64,000 nucleotides of DNA from Dermacentor variabilis (lineage: Eukaryota > Arthropoda > Arachnida > Ixodida > Ixodidae). The notes under the pieces are model-generated. The model was not told where the DNA came from and did no database searches. It saw only the letters and a list, made by a program, of their open reading frames with translations. The position numbers and the translations under genes are program-made. The stretch lies in the NCBI RefSeq assembly GCF_050947875.1, contig NW_027460412.1:1674001-1738000 (forward strand). Direction: 5' to 3'. Below, one piece after another: positions 11,504-24,740 of this stretch; position 1 is the stretch's first letter, and each line of letters opens with the position of its first letter.

Positions 11504-12217
11504 ATGCTTAGCACGTCGTTTGGTAGAAATCCACGTGCGCATTCTGCCAAAAGCACCATTTGCATGTATATCTTGTGGTTTTGCAGAAAACAACGTCCGT
11601 GTCTACAAAAAGATGCATGTGTATGCTTAAAACGCGTTTTGGCACAAATCTATGCGCGGGTGCTAAAAAGAGCACCATCGGCATGCTTAGCACGCCATTT
11701 GGTAGAAATTGAGGTGCGCGTTCTGCCAAAAGCACCATTCGCATGCATATCTTGTGGTTTTGCAGAAAACAACGTCCGCGTCTACCAAAAGATGCATGTG
11801 CATGCTGAAAACGCGTTTTGGCACCAATCCGTGCGCGGGTGCTAAAAAGGGCAGCATCGGCATGCTTAGGGCGTTGTTTGGTAGAAATCCACGTGCGCGT
11901 TCTGCTAAAAGCACCATTTGCATGCATATTTTGTGGTTTTGCAGAAAACAACGTCCGAGTCTATCAAAAGATGGATGTGCATGCTTAAAACGCGTTTTGG
12001 CACAAATCCATGCAGGGTGCTAAAAAGAGCAGCATCGGCATGCTTAGCACGACGTTTGGCAGAAATCCACGTGCGCGTTCTGCCAAAAGTACCATTTGCA
12101 TGCATATCTTGTGGTCTTGCAGAAAACAACGTCCGCGTCTATCAAAAGATGCATGTGCATGCTTAAACGCGTTTTGGCACAAATGCATGCGCGGTTGCTA
12201 AAAAGAGCACCATTGGC
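11504..12217. repeat. Four monomers bridging HOR units, including a 177-bp copy
   Basis: Continues the pattern of 6315-6850 and then changes. The monomer 11995-12171 is 177 bp, with one base lost in CCATGCAGGGTGCT and one in CTTAAACGCG. The same two-deletion monomer occurs at six other places in the window. Confidence 0.7.
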
Positions 12218-13287
12218 ATGCTTAGCACGTCGGTTGGTAGAAATCCACGTGCGCGTTCTGCCAAAAGCACCATTTGCATGCATATCTTCTGGTTTTGCAG
12301 AAAACAACGTCCGCGTCTACCAAAGGATACATGTGCATGCTCAAAACGCGTTTTGGCACAAATCCATGCGCGGGTGCTAAATAGAGCAGCATCGGCATGC
12401 TTCGTACGTCGTTTGGTAGAAATCCACGTGCGCGTTCTGCCAAAAGCACCATTTGCATACATATCTTGTGGTTTTGCAGAAAACAACGTCCGCGTCTACC
12501 AAAAGATGCATGTGCGTGCTCAAAACTCGTTTTGGCACAAATCTATGCGCGGGTGCCAAAAAGAGCAGCATCGACATGCTTAGCACGTCGTTTGGTAGAA
12601 ATCCACGTGCGCGTTCTGCCAAAAGCACCATTTGCATGCATATCTTGTGGTTTCCCAGAAAACAACGTCCGCGTCTATTAAAAGATGCATGTGCATGCTG
12701 AAAACGCGTTTTGGCACCAATCCGTGCGCGGGTGCTAAAAACAGCAGCATCGGCATGCTTAGGACGTCATTTGGTAGAAATCCACGTGCGCGCTCTGCCA
12801 AACGCACCATTTGCATGCATATCTTCTGGTTTTGCAGAAAACAACGTCCGCGTCTCTCAAAAGATACATGTGCATGCTCAAAACGCGTTTTGGCACAAAT
12901 CCATGCGCGGGTGCTAAATAGAGCAGCATCGGCATGCTTAGCACGTCGTTTGGTAGAAATCCACGTGGGCGTTCTGCCAAAAGCACCATTTGCATGCATA
13001 TCTTGTGGTTTTGCAGAAAACAACGTCCGCGTCTACCAAAAGATGCATGTGCATGCTTAACAAGCGTTTTGGCACAAATCCATGTGCGGGTTCTAAAAAG
13101 AGCAGCAACGGCATGCTTAGCACGCCGTTAGGTAGAAATCCACGTGCGCGTTCTGCCAAAAGCACCATTTGCATGCATATTTTGTGGTTTTGCAGAAAAC
13201 AACGTCCGCGTCTACCAAAAGATGCATGTGGATGCTTAAAACGCGTTTTGGCACAAATCCATGCGCGGGTGCTAAAAAGAGCACCAT
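12218..13287. repeat. Partial third copy of the 2,326-bp HOR unit
   Basis: Matches 9178-10247 at a spacing of 3,040 bp, including the CTTCTGG, CTTCGTACG, TTTCCCAG and AGCAACGG alleles in order. The match ends where copy 2 has CACCATGGG and this copy has CACCATCGG. About six monomers are shared. Confidence 0.8.
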
Positions 13288-13842
13288 CGGCATGCTTAGC
13301 ACGTCGTTTGGTAGAAATCCACGTGCGCGTTCTGCCAAAAGCACCATTTGCATGTATATCTTGTGGTTTTGCAGAAAACAACGTCCGTGTCTACAAAAAG
13401 ATGCATGTGTATGCTTAAAACGCGTTTTGGCACAAATCCATGCGCGGGTGCTAAAAAGAGCACCATCGGCATGCTTAGCACGTCATTTGGTAGAAATTGA
13501 CGTGCGCGTTCTGCCAAAAGCACCATTCGCATGCATATCTTGTGGTTTTGCAGAAAACAACGTCCGCGTCTACCAAAAGATGCATGTGCATGCTGAAAAC
13601 GCGTTTTGGCACAAATCCATGCAGGGTGCTAAAAAGAGCACCATCGGCATGCTTAGCACGTCGTTTGGTAGAAATCCACGTGCGCGCTCTGCCATAAGCA
13701 CCATTTGCATGCATATCTTGTGGTTTTGCAGAATACAACGTCCGCGTCTATCAAAAGATTCATGTGCATGCTTAAAATGCGTTTTGGCACAAATTCATGC
13801 GCGGGTGCTAAAAAGAGCACCATCGGCATGCTTAGGACGTCA
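13288..13842. repeat. Three bridging monomers
   Basis: Ordinary array sequence between two HOR blocks, with the GTCCGTGTCTACAAAAAG variant of arm C near 13385 and a 178-bp A arm (CCATGCAGGGTGCT) near 13620. Nothing else is present. Confidence 0.6.
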
Positions 13843-16298
13843 TTTGGTAGAAATCCACGTGCGCGTTCTGCCAAAAGCACCATTTGCATGCATATCTTGT
13901 GGTTTTGCAGAAAACAACGTCCGCGTCTACCAAAAGATGCATGTGCATGCTTAAAACGCGTTTTGGCACAAATCCATGCGCGGGTGCTAAAAAGAGCACC
14001 ATCGGCATGCTTAGCACGTTTTTTGGTAGAAATCCACGTGCGCGTTCTGCCAAAAGCACCATTTGCATGCATATTTTGTGGTTTTGCAGAAAACAACGTC
14101 CGCGTCTACCAAAAGATGCATGTGGATGCTTAAAACGCGTTTTGGCACAAATCCATGCGCGGGTGCTAAAAAGAGCACCATCGGCATGCTTAGCACGTCG
14201 TTTGGTAGAAATCCACGTGCGCGTTCTGCCAAAAGCACCATTTGCATGTATATCTTGTGGTTTTGCAGAAAACAACGTCCGTGTCTACAAAAAGATGCAT
14301 GTGTATGCTTAAAACGCGTTTTGGCACAAATCCATGCGCGGGTGCTAAAAAGAGCACCATCGGCATGCTTAGGACGTCGTTTGGTAGAAATCCACGTGCG
14401 CGTTCTGCCAAAAGCACCATTTGCATGCATATCTTGTGGTTTTGCAGAAAACAATGTCCAGGTCTACCAAAAGATGCATGTGGATGCTTAAAACGCGTTT
14501 TGGCACAAATCCATGCGCGGGTGCTAAAGAGAGCAGTATCGGCATGCTTAGGACGTCGTTTGGTAGAAATCCACGTGCGCGTTCTGCCAAAAGCACCATT
14601 TGCATGCATATATTGTGGTTTTACAGAAAACAACGTCCGCGTCTATCAAAATATGCATGTGCATGCTTAAAACGCGTTTTGGCACAAATCCATGCGCGGG
14701 TGCTAAAAAGAGCACCATCGGCATGCTTAGCACGTCGTTTGGTAGAAATCCACGTGCGCGCTCTGCCATAAGCACCATTTGCATGCATATCTTGTGGTTT
14801 TGCAGAATACAACGTCCGCGTCTATCAAAAGATTCATGTGCATGCTTAAAATGCGTTTTGGCACAAATCCATGCGCGGGTGCTAAAAAGAGCACCATCGG
14901 CATGCTTAGCACGTCGTTTGGTAGAAATCCGAGTGCGCGTTCTGCCAAAAGCACCATTTGCATGCATATCTTGTGGTTTTGCAGAAAACAACGTCCGCGT
15001 CTACCAAAAGATGCATGTGCATGCTCAAAACGCGTTTTGGCACAAATCCTTGCGCGGGTGCTGAATAGAGCAGCATCGGCATGCTTAGCACGTCGTTTGG
15101 TAGAAATCCACGTGCGCGTTCTGCCAAAAGCACCATTTGCATGCATATCTTGTGGTTTTGCAGAAAGCAACGTCCGCGTCTACCAAAAGATGCATGTGCA
15201 TGCTTAAAAAGCGTTTTGGCACAAATCCATGCGCGGGTGCTAAAAAGAGCACCATCGGCATGCTTAGCACGTCGTTTGGAAGAAATCCACGTGCGCGTTC
15301 TGCCAAAAGCACCATTTGCATGTATATCTTGTGGTTTTGCAGAAAACAACGTCCGTGTCTACAAAAAGATGCATGTGTATGCTTAAAACGCGTTTTGGCA
15401 CAAATCCATGCGCGGGTGCTAAAAAGAGCACCATCGGCATGCTTAGCACGTCACTTGGTAGAAATTGACGTGCGCGTTCTGCCAAAAGCACCATTCGCAT
15501 GCATATCTTGTGGTTTTGCAGAAAACAACGTCCGCGTCTACCAAAAGATGCATGTGCATGCTGAAAACGCGTTTTGGCACCAATCCGTGCGCGGGTGCTA
15601 AAAAGAGCAGCATCGGCATGCTTAGGGCGTTGTTTGGTAGAAATCCACGTGCGCGTTCTGCTAAAAGCACCATTTGCATGCATATTTTGTGGTTTTGCAG
15701 AAAACAACGTCCGAGTCTATCAAAAGATGCATTTGCATGCTTAAAACGCGTTTTGGCACAAATCCATGCAGGGTGCTAAAAAGAGCAGCATCGGCATGCT
15801 TAGCATGACGTTTGGCAGAAATCCACGTGCGCGTTCTGCCAAAAGTACCATTTGCATGCATATCTTGTGGTCTTGCAGAAAACAACGTCCGCGTCTATCA
15901 AAAGATGCATGTGCATGCTTAAACGCGTTTTGGCACAAATGCATGCGCGGTTGCTAAAAAGAGCACCATTGGCATGCTTAGCACGTCGGTTGGTAGAAAT
16001 CCACGTGCGCGTTCTGCCAAAAGCACCATTTGCATGCATATCTTCTGGTTTTGCAGAAAACAACGTCCGCGTCTACCAAAGGATACATGTGCATGCTCAA
16101 AACGCGTTTTGGCACAAATCCATGCGCAGGTGCTAAATAGAGCAGCATCGGCATGCTTCGTACGCCGTTTGGTAGAAATCCACGTGCGCGTTCTGCCAAA
16201 AGCCCCATTTGCATACATATCTTGTGGTTTTGCAGAAAACAACGTCCGCGTCTACCAAAAGATGCATGTGCGTACTCAAAACGCGTTTTGGCACAAAT
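13843..16298. repeat. Duplicated block of about 14 monomers, copy 1 (2,862-bp spacing)
   Basis: Repeats at 16705-19160 with the same variant order. Markers include AATGTCCAGGTCTACC (14454), TATATTGTGGTTTTACAG (about 14610), the 177-bp monomer 15751-15927 and TGCATACATATC (about 16210). Spacing is 16 monomers minus 2 bases. Differences are sparse single bases. Confidence 0.85.
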
Positions 16299-16704
16299 CT
16301 ATGCGCGGGTGCAAAAAAGAGCAGCATCGACATGCTTAGCACGTCGTTTGGTAGAAATCCACGTGCGCGTTCTGCCAAAAGCACCATTTGCATGCATATC
16401 TTGTGGTTTCCCAGAAAACAACGTCCGCGTTTACCAAAAGATGCATGTGCATGCTGAAAACGCGTTTTGGCACCAATCTGTGCGCGGGTGCTAAAAACAG
16501 CAGCATCGGCATGCTTAGGACGTCATTTGGTAGAAATCCACGTGCGCGTTCTGCCAAAAGCACCATTTGCATGCATATTTTGTGGTTTTGCAGAAAACAA
16601 CGTCCGCGTCTACCAAAAGATGCATGTGCATGCTTAACAAGCGTTTTGGCAGAAATCCATGTGCGGGTGCTAAAAAGAGCACCATCGGCATGCTTAGCAC
16701 GCCG
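16299..16704. repeat. Two spacer monomers between the 2,862-bp-spaced copies
   Basis: These monomers belong to copy 1 of the repeat period but have no partner after 19160, where the sequence follows another variant order. They contain GTGGTTTCCCAG and GGACGTCATTTGG alleles. Similar monomers occur at 19.7-20.1 kb (spacing 3,399 bp). Confidence 0.6.
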
Positions 16705-19160
16705 TTTGGTAGAAATCCACGTGCGCGTTCTGCCAAAAGCACCATTTGCATGCATATCTTGTGGTTTTGCAGAAAACAACGTCCGCGTCTACCAAAAGAT
16801 GCATGTGCATGCTTAAAACGCGTTTTGGCGCAAATCCATGCGCGGGTGCTAAAAAGAGCACCATCGGCATGCTTAGCACGTTTTTTGGTAGAAATCCACG
16901 TGCGCGTTCTGCCAAAAGCACCATTTGCATGCATATTTTGTGGTTTTGCAGAAAACAACGTCCGCGTCTACCAAAAGATGCATGTGGATGCTTAAAACGC
17001 GTTTTGGCACAAATCCATGCGCGGGTGCTAAAAAGAGCACCATCGGCATGCTTAGCACGTCGTTTGGTAGAAATCCACGTGCGCGTTCTGCCAAAAGCAC
17101 CATTTGCATGTATATCTTGTGGTTTTGCAGAAAACAACGTCCGTGTCTACAAAAAGATGCATGTGTATGCTTAAAACGCGTTTTGGCACAAATCCATGCG
17201 CGGGTGCTAAAAAGAGCACCATCGGCATGCTTAGGACGTCGTTTGGTAGAAATCCACGTGCGCGTTCTGCCAAAAGCACCATTTGCATGCATATCTTGTG
17301 GTTTTGCAGAAAACGATGTCCAGGTCTACCAAAAGATGCATGTGGATGCTTAAAACGCGTTTTGGCACAAATCCATGCGCGGGTGCTAAAGAGAGCAGTA
17401 TCGGCATGCTTAGGACGTCGTTTGGTAGAAATCCACGTGCGCGTTCTGCCAAAAGCACTATTTGCATGCATATATTGTGGTTTTACAGAAAACAACGTCC
17501 GCGTCTATCAAAATATGCATGTGCATGCTTAAAACGCGTTTTGGCACAAATCCATGCGCGGGTGCTAAAAAGAGCACCATCGGCATGCTTAGCACGTCGT
17601 TTGGTAGAAATCCACGTGCGCGCTCTGCCATAAGCACCATTTGCATGCATATCTTGTGGTTTTGCAGAATACAACGTCCGCGTCTATCAAAAGATTCATG
17701 TGCATGCTTAAAATGCGTTTTGGCACAAATCCATGCGCGGGTGCTAAAAAGAGCACCATCGGCATGCTTAGCACGTCGTTTGGTAGAAGTCCGAGTGCGC
17801 GTTCTGCCAAAAGCACCATTTGCATGCATATCTTGTGGTTTTGCAGAAAACAACGTCCGCGTCTACCAAAAGATGCATGTGCATGCTCAAAACGCGTTTT
17901 GGCACAAATCCTTGCGCGGGTGCTGAATAGAGCAGCATCGGCATGCTTAGCACGTCGTTTGGTAGCAATCCACGTGCGCGTTCTGCCAAAAGCACCATTT
18001 GCATGCATATCTTGTGGTTTTGCAGAAAACAACGTCCGCGTCTACCAAAAGATGCATGTGCATGCTTAAAACGCGTTTTGGCACAAATCCATGCGCGGGT
18101 GCTAAAAAGAGCACCATCGGCATGCTTAGCACGTCGTTTGGTAGAAATCCACGTGCGCGTTCTGCCAAAAGCACCATTTGCATGTATATCTTGTGGTTTT
18201 GCAGAAAACAACGTCCGTGTCTACAAAAAGATGCATGTGTATGCTTAAAACGCGTTTTGGCACAAATCCATGCGCGGGTGCTAAAAAGAGCACCATCGGC
18301 ATGCTTAGCACGTCACTTGGTAGAAATTGACGTGCGCGTTCTGCCAAAAGCACCATTCGCATGCATATCTTGTGGTTTTGCAGAAAACAACGTCCGCGTC
18401 TACCAAAAGATGCATGTGCATGCTGAAAACGCGTTTTGGCACCAATCCGTGCGCGGGTGCTAAAAAGAGCAGCATCGGCATGCTTAGGGCGTTGTTTGGT
18501 AGAAATCCACGTGCGCGTTCTGCTAAAAGCACCATTTGCATGCATATTTTGTGGTTTTGCAGAAAACAACGTCCGAGTCTATCAAAAGATGCATGTGCAT
18601 GCTTAAAACGCGTTTTGGCACAAATCCATGCAGGGTGCTAAAAAGAGCAGCATCGGCATGCTTAGCATGACGTTTGGCAGAAATCCACGTGCGCGTTCTG
18701 CCAAAAGTACCATTTGCATGCATATCTTGTGGTCTTGCAGAAAACAACGTCCGCGTCTATCAAAAGATGCATGTGCATGCTTAAACGCGTTTTGGCACAA
18801 ATGCATGCGCGGTTGCTAAAAAGAGCACCATTGGCATGCTTAGCACGTCGGTTGGTAGAAATCCACGTGCGCGTTCTGCCAAAAGCACCATTTGCATGCA
18901 TATCTTCTGGTTTTGCAGAAAACAACGTCCGCGTCTACCAAAGGATACATGTGCATGCTCAAAACGCGTTTTGGCACAAATCCATGCGCAGGTGCTAAAT
19001 AGAGCAGCATCGGCATGCTTCGTACGTCGTTTGGTAGAAATCCACGTGCGCGTTCTGCCAAAAGCCCCATTTGCATACATATCTTGTGGTTTTGCAGAAA
19101 ACAACGTCCGCGTCTACCAAAAGATGCATGTGCGTACTCAAAACGCGTTTTGGCACAAAT
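16705..19160. repeat. Duplicated block of about 14 monomers, copy 2
   Basis: Partner of 13843-16298. The first lost base of the 177-bp monomer is retained at the same place (monomer 18613-18789). The match stops within arm A (AAATCTATGCG in copy 1 against AAATGCATGCG here). Confidence 0.85.
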
Positions 19161-20106
19161 GCATGCGCGGTTGCTAAAAAGAGCACCATCGCCATGCTTA
19201 GCACGTCGTTTGGTAGAAATCCACGTGCGCGCTCTGCCAAACGCACCATTTGCATGCATATCTTCTGGTTTTGCAGAAAACAACGTCCGCGTCTCTCAAA
19301 AGATACATGTGCATGCTCAAAACGCGTTTTGGCACAAATCCATGCGCGGGTGCTAAATAGAGCAGCATCGGCATGCTTAGCATGTCGTTTGGTAGAAATC
19401 CACGTGGGCGTTCTGCCAAAAGCACCATTTGCATGCATATCTTGTGGTTTTGCAGAAAACAACGTCCGCGTCTACCAAAAGATGCATGTGCATGCTTAAC
19501 AAGCGTTTTGGCACAAATCCATGTGCGGGTTCTAAAAAGAGCAGCAACGGCATGCTTAGCACGCCGTTAGGTAGAAATCCACGAGCGCGTTCTGCCAAAA
19601 GCACCATTTGCATGCATATCTTCTGGTTTTGCAGAAAACAACGTCCGCGTCTCTCAAAAGATACATGTGCATGCTCAAAACGCGTTTTGGCACAAATCCA
19701 TGCGCGGGTGTTTAAAAGAGCAGCATCGACATGCTTAGCACGTCGTTTGGTAGAAATCCACGTGCGCGTTCTGCCAAAAGCACCATTTGCATGCATATCT
19801 TGTGGTTTCCCAGAAAACAACGTCCGCGTCTACCAAAAGATGCATGTGCATGCTGAAAACGCGTTTTGGCACCAATCTTTGCGCGGGTGCTAAAAACAGC
19901 AGCATCGGCATGCTTAGGACGTCATTTGGTAGAAATCCACGTGCGCGTTCTGCCAAAAGCACCATTTGCATGCATATTTTGTGGTTTTGCAGAAAACAAC
20001 GTCCGCGTCTACCAAAAGATGCATGTGCATGCTTAACAAGCGTTTTGGCAGAAATCCATGTGCGGGTGCTAAAAAGAGCACCATCGGCATGCTTAGCACG
20101 CCGTTT
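19161..20106. repeat. Mosaic monomers before the 20-32 kb HOR run
   Basis: About five monomers with alleles seen near 7.4-7.7 kb (CTCTGCCAAACGCACC, CTCTCAAAAGATAC, AGCAACGG) and near 16.4-16.7 kb (TTTCCCAG, GGACGTCATT). The joins imply at least two past exchanges. No other feature. Confidence 0.6.
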
Positions 20107-22075
20107 GGTAGAAATCCACGTGCGCGTTCTGCCAAAAGCACCATTTGCATGCATATCTTGGGGTCTTGCAGAAAACAACGTCCGCGTCTATCAAAAGATG
20201 CATGTGCATGCTTAAAACGCGTTTTGGCACAAACGCATGCGCGGTTGCTAAAAAGAGCACCATCGGCATGCTTAGCACGTCGTTTGGCACAAATCCACGT
20301 GCGCGTTCTGCCAAAAGCACCATTTGCACGCATATATTCAGATTTTGCAGAAAACAACGTCTGCGTCTACCAAAAGATACATGTGCATGCTCAAAACGCG
20401 TTTTAGCACAAATCCATGCGCGGGTGCTAAATAGAGCAGCATCGGCATGCTTAGCACGCCGTTTGGTGGAAATCCACGTGCGCGTTCTGCCAAAAGCACC
20501 ATTTGCATGCATATCTTGTGGTTTTGCAGAAAACAACGTCCGCGTCTACCAAAAGATGCATGTGCATGCTTAACAAGCGTTTTGGCACAAATCCATGTGC
20601 GGGTGTTAAAAAGAGCAGCATCGGCATGCTTAGCACGTCGTTTGGTAGAAATCCACGTGCGCGTTCTGCCAAAAGCACCATTTGCATGCTTATCTTGTGG
20701 TTTTGCAGAAAACAACGTCCGCGTCTACCAAAAGATGCATGTGCATGCTGAAAACTCGTTTTGGCACCAATCCGTGCGCGGGTGCTAAAAAGAGCAGCAT
20801 CGGCATACTTAGGACGTCGTTTGGTAGAAATCCACGTGCGCGTTCTGCCAAAAGCACCATTTGCATGCATATCTTGTGGTTTTGCAGAAAACAATGTCCA
20901 GGTCTACCAAAAGATGCATGTGGATGCTTAAAACGCGTTTTGGCACAAATCCATGCGCGGGTGCTAAAAAGATCAGTATCGGCATGCTTAGGACGTCGTT
21001 TGGTAGAAATCCACGTGCGCGTTCTGCCAAAAGCACCATTTGCATGCATATATTGTGGTTTTACAGAAAACAACGTCCGCGTCTATCAAAAGATGCATGT
21101 GCATGCTTAAAACGCGTTTTGGCACAAATCCATGCGCGGGTGCTAAAAAGAGCACCATCGGCATGCTTAGCACGTCGTTTGGTAGAAATCCACGTGCGCG
21201 CTCTGCCATAAGCACCATTTGCATGCATATCTTGTGGTTTTGCAGAATACAACGTCCGCGTCTATCAAAAGATGCATGTGCATGCTTAAAATGCGTTTTG
21301 GCACAAATCCATGCGCGGGTGCTAAAAAGAGCACCATCGGCATGCTTAGCACGTCGTTTGGTTGAAATCCACGTGCGCGTTCTGCCAAACGCACCATTTG
21401 CATGCATATCTTGTGGTTTTGCAGAAAACAAAGTCGGCGTCTACCAAAAGATGCATGTGCATGCTTAAAACGCGTTTTGGCTCAAATCCATGCGCGGGTG
21501 CTAAAAAGAGCAGCATCGGCATGCTTAGCACGTCGTTTGGTTGAAATCCACGTGCGCGTTATGCCAAAAGCACCATTTGCATGTATATCTTGTGGTTTTG
21601 CAGAAAACAACGCCCGCGTCTACCAAAAGATGCATGTGCATGCTTAAAACGCGTTTTGGCACAAATCCATGCGCGGGTGCTAAAAAGAGCACCATCGGCA
21701 CGCTTTGCACGTCGTTTGGTTGAAATGCACGTGCGCGTTCTGCCAAAAGCACCATTTGCATGTATGTCTTGTGGTTTTGCAGAAAACAACGTCCGCGTCT
21801 ACCAAAAGATGCATCTGCATGCTTAAAACGCGTTTTGGCACAAATCCATGCGCGGGTGCTAAAAAGAGCACCATCGGCATGCTTAGCACGTCGTTTGGTA
21901 GAAATTGACGTGCGCGTTCTGCCAAAAGCACCATTCGCATGCACATCTTGCGGTTTTGCAGAAAACAACGTCCACGTCTGCCAAAAGATGCATGTGCATG
22001 CCTAAAACGCGTTTTGGCACAAATCCATGTGCGGGTGCTAAAAAGAGCAGCATCGGCATGCTTAGCACGCCGTTC
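20107..22075. repeat. 1,969-bp HOR unit (11 monomers)
   Basis: Tandem with the next unit. Order markers: TATATTCAG with CTCAAAACGCGTTTTAGCAC, GGTGGAAATCC, GGGTGTTAAAAAG, GCATGCTTATCTTG, AATGTCCAGG (20893), TTTTACAG, GAATACAACG, then GGTTGAAATCC. The length is exactly 11 x 179. Confidence 0.8.
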
Positions 22076-24386
22076 GGTAGAAATCCACGTGCGCGTTCTG
22101 CCAAAAGCACCATTTGCATGCATATCTTGTGGTCTTGCAGAAAACAACGTCCGCGTCTATCAAAAGATGCATGTGCATGCTTAAAACGCGTGTTGGCACA
22201 AACGCATGCGCGGTTGCTAAAAAGAGCACCATCGGCATGCTTAGCACGTCGTTTGGCACAAATCCACGTGCGCGTTCTGCCAAAAGCACCATTTGCATGC
22301 ATATATTCAGATTTTGCAGAAAACAACGTCTGCGTCTACCAAAAGATACATGTGCATGCTCAAAACGCGTTTTAGCACAAATCCATGCGCGGGTGCTAAA
22401 TAGAGCAGCATCGGCATGCTTAGCACGCCGTTTGGTGGAAATCCACGTGCGCGTTCTGCCAAAAGCACCATTTGCATGCATATCTTGTGGTTTTGCAGAA
22501 AACAACGTCCGCGTCTACCAAAAGATGCATGTGCATGCTTAACAAGCGTTTTGGCACAAATCCATGCGCGGGTGTTAAAAAGAGCAGCATCGGCATGCTT
22601 AGCACGTCGTTTGGTAGAAATCCACGTGCGCGATTTGCATGCTTATCTTGTGGTTTTGCAGAAAACAACGTCCGCGTCTACCAAAAGATGCATGTGCATG
22701 CTGAAAACTCGTTTTGGCACCAATCCGTGCGCGGGTGCTAAAAAGAGCAGCATCGGCATACTTAAGACGTCGTTTGGTAGAAATCCACGTGCGCGTTCTG
22801 CCAAAAGCACCATTTGCATGCATATCTTGTGGTTTTGCAGAAAACAATGTCCTGGTCTACCAAAAGATGCATGTGGATGCTTAAAACGCGTTTTGGCCCA
22901 AATCCATGCGCGGGTGCTAAAAAGATCAGTATCGGCATGCTTAGGACGTCGTTTGGTAGAAATCCACGTGCGCGTTCTGCCAAAAGCACCATTTGCATGC
23001 ATATATTGTGGTTTTACAGAAAACAACGTCCGCGTCTATCAAAAGATGCATGTGCATGCTTAAAACGCGTTTTGGCACAAATCCATGCGCGGGTGCTAAA
23101 AAGAGCACCATCGGCATGCTTAGCACGTCGTTTGGTAGAAATCCACGTGCGCGCTCTGCCATAAGCACCATTTGCATGCATATCTTGTGGTTTTGCAGAA
23201 TACAACGTCCGCGTCTATCAAAAGATGCATGTGCATGCTTAAAATGCGTTTTGGCACAAATCCATGCGCGGGTGCTAAAAAGAGCACCATCGGCATGCTT
23301 AGCACGTCGTTTGGTAGAAATCCGAGTGCGCGTTCTGCCAAAAGCACCATTTGCATGCATATCTTGTGGTTTTGCAGAAAACAACGTCCGCGTCTACCAA
23401 AAGATGCATGTGCATGCTCAAAACGCGTTTTGGCACAAATCCTTGCGCGGGGGCTGAATAGAGCAGCATCGGCATGCTTAGCACGTCATTTAGTAGAAAT
23501 CCACGTGCGCGTTCTGCCAAAAGCACCATTTGCATGCATATCTTCTGGTTTTGCAGAAAACAACGTCCGCGTCTACCAAAGGATGCATGTGCATGCTTGA
23601 CAAGCGTTTTGGCACAAATCCATGTGCGGGTGCTAAAAAGAGCAGCATCGGCATGCTTAGCACGCCGTTTGGTTGAAATCCACGTGCGCGTTCTGCCAAA
23701 CGCACCATTTGCATGCATATCTTGTGGTTTTGCAGAAAACAAAGTCGGCGTCTACCAAAAGATGCATGTGCATGCTTAAAACGCGTTTGGGCTCAAATCC
23801 ATGCGCGGGTGCTAAAAAGAGCAGCATCGGCATGCTTAGCACGTCGTTTGGTTGAAATCCACGTGCGCGTTATGCCAAAAGCACCATTTGCATGTATATC
23901 TTGTGGTTTTGCAGAAAACAACGCCCGCGTCTACCAAAAGATGCATGTGCATGCTTAAAACGCGTTTTGGCACAAATCCATGCGCGGGTGCTAAAAAGAG
24001 CACCATCGGCATGCTTTGCACGTCGTTTGGTTGAAATGCACGTGCGCGTTCTGCCAAAAGCACCATTTGCATGTATGTCTTGTGGTTTTGCAGAAAACAA
24101 CGTCCGCGTCTACCAAAAGATGCATCTGCATGCTTAAAACGCGTTTTGGCACAAATCCATGCGCGGGTGCTAAAAAGAGCACCATCGGCATGCTTAGCAC
24201 GTCGTTTGGTAGAAATTGACGTGCGCGTTCTGCCAAAAGCACCATTCGCATGCACATCTTGCGGTTTTGCAGAAAACAACGTCCACGTCTGCCAAAAGAT
24301 GCATGTGCATGCCTAAAACGCGTTTTGGCACAAATCCATGTGCGTGTGCTAAAAAGAGCAGCATCGGCATGCTTAGCACGCCGTTC
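22076..24386. repeat. 2,311-bp HOR unit with a 16-bp deletion and a two-monomer insertion
   Basis: Copy of the preceding unit with two changes: 16 bp lost at about 22632 and two extra monomers (about 358 bp) at 23315-23672. Outside these the variant order is the same. The next unit starts at 24387 with the same CGTTCGGTAG allele. Confidence 0.8.
22549..22711. repeat. Shortest monomer in the window (163 bp)
   Basis: Arm B reads GTGCGCGATTTGCATGC instead of the normal form; 16 bases from the CG-rich block through the A-tract are missing. The flanking arms are intact and the 179-bp rhythm resumes at once. It is the only deletion of this size seen in the window and is absent from the parent unit at 20.6 kb, so it is recent. 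Confidence 0.9.
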
Positions 24387-24740
24387 GGTAGAAATCCACG
24401 TGCGCGTTCTGCCAAAAGCACCATTTGCATGCATATCTTGTGGTCTTGCAGAAAACAACGTCCGCGTCTATCAAAAGATGCATGTGCATGCTTAAAACGC
24501 GTTTTGGCACAAATGCATGCGCGGTTGCTATAAAGAGCACCATCGGCATGCTTAGCACGTCGTTTGGCACCAATCCACGTGCGCGTTCTGCCAAAAGCAC
24601 CATTTGCATGCATATATTCAGGTTTTGCAGAAAACAACGTCTGCGTTTACCAAAAGATACATGTGCATGCTCAAAACGTGTTTTAGCACAAATCCATGCG
24701 CGGGTGCTAAGTAGAGCAGCATCGGCATGCTTACCACGCC
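24387..24740. repeat. Two monomers starting a further copy of the 20-24 kb unit
   Basis: Matches 22076 onward at 2,311 bp (CGTTCGGTAG, GTGGTCTTGCAG, GGCACCAATCC in arm B, ATATATTCAGG). It leads directly into the longer 3.76-kb units. Confidence 0.65.
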
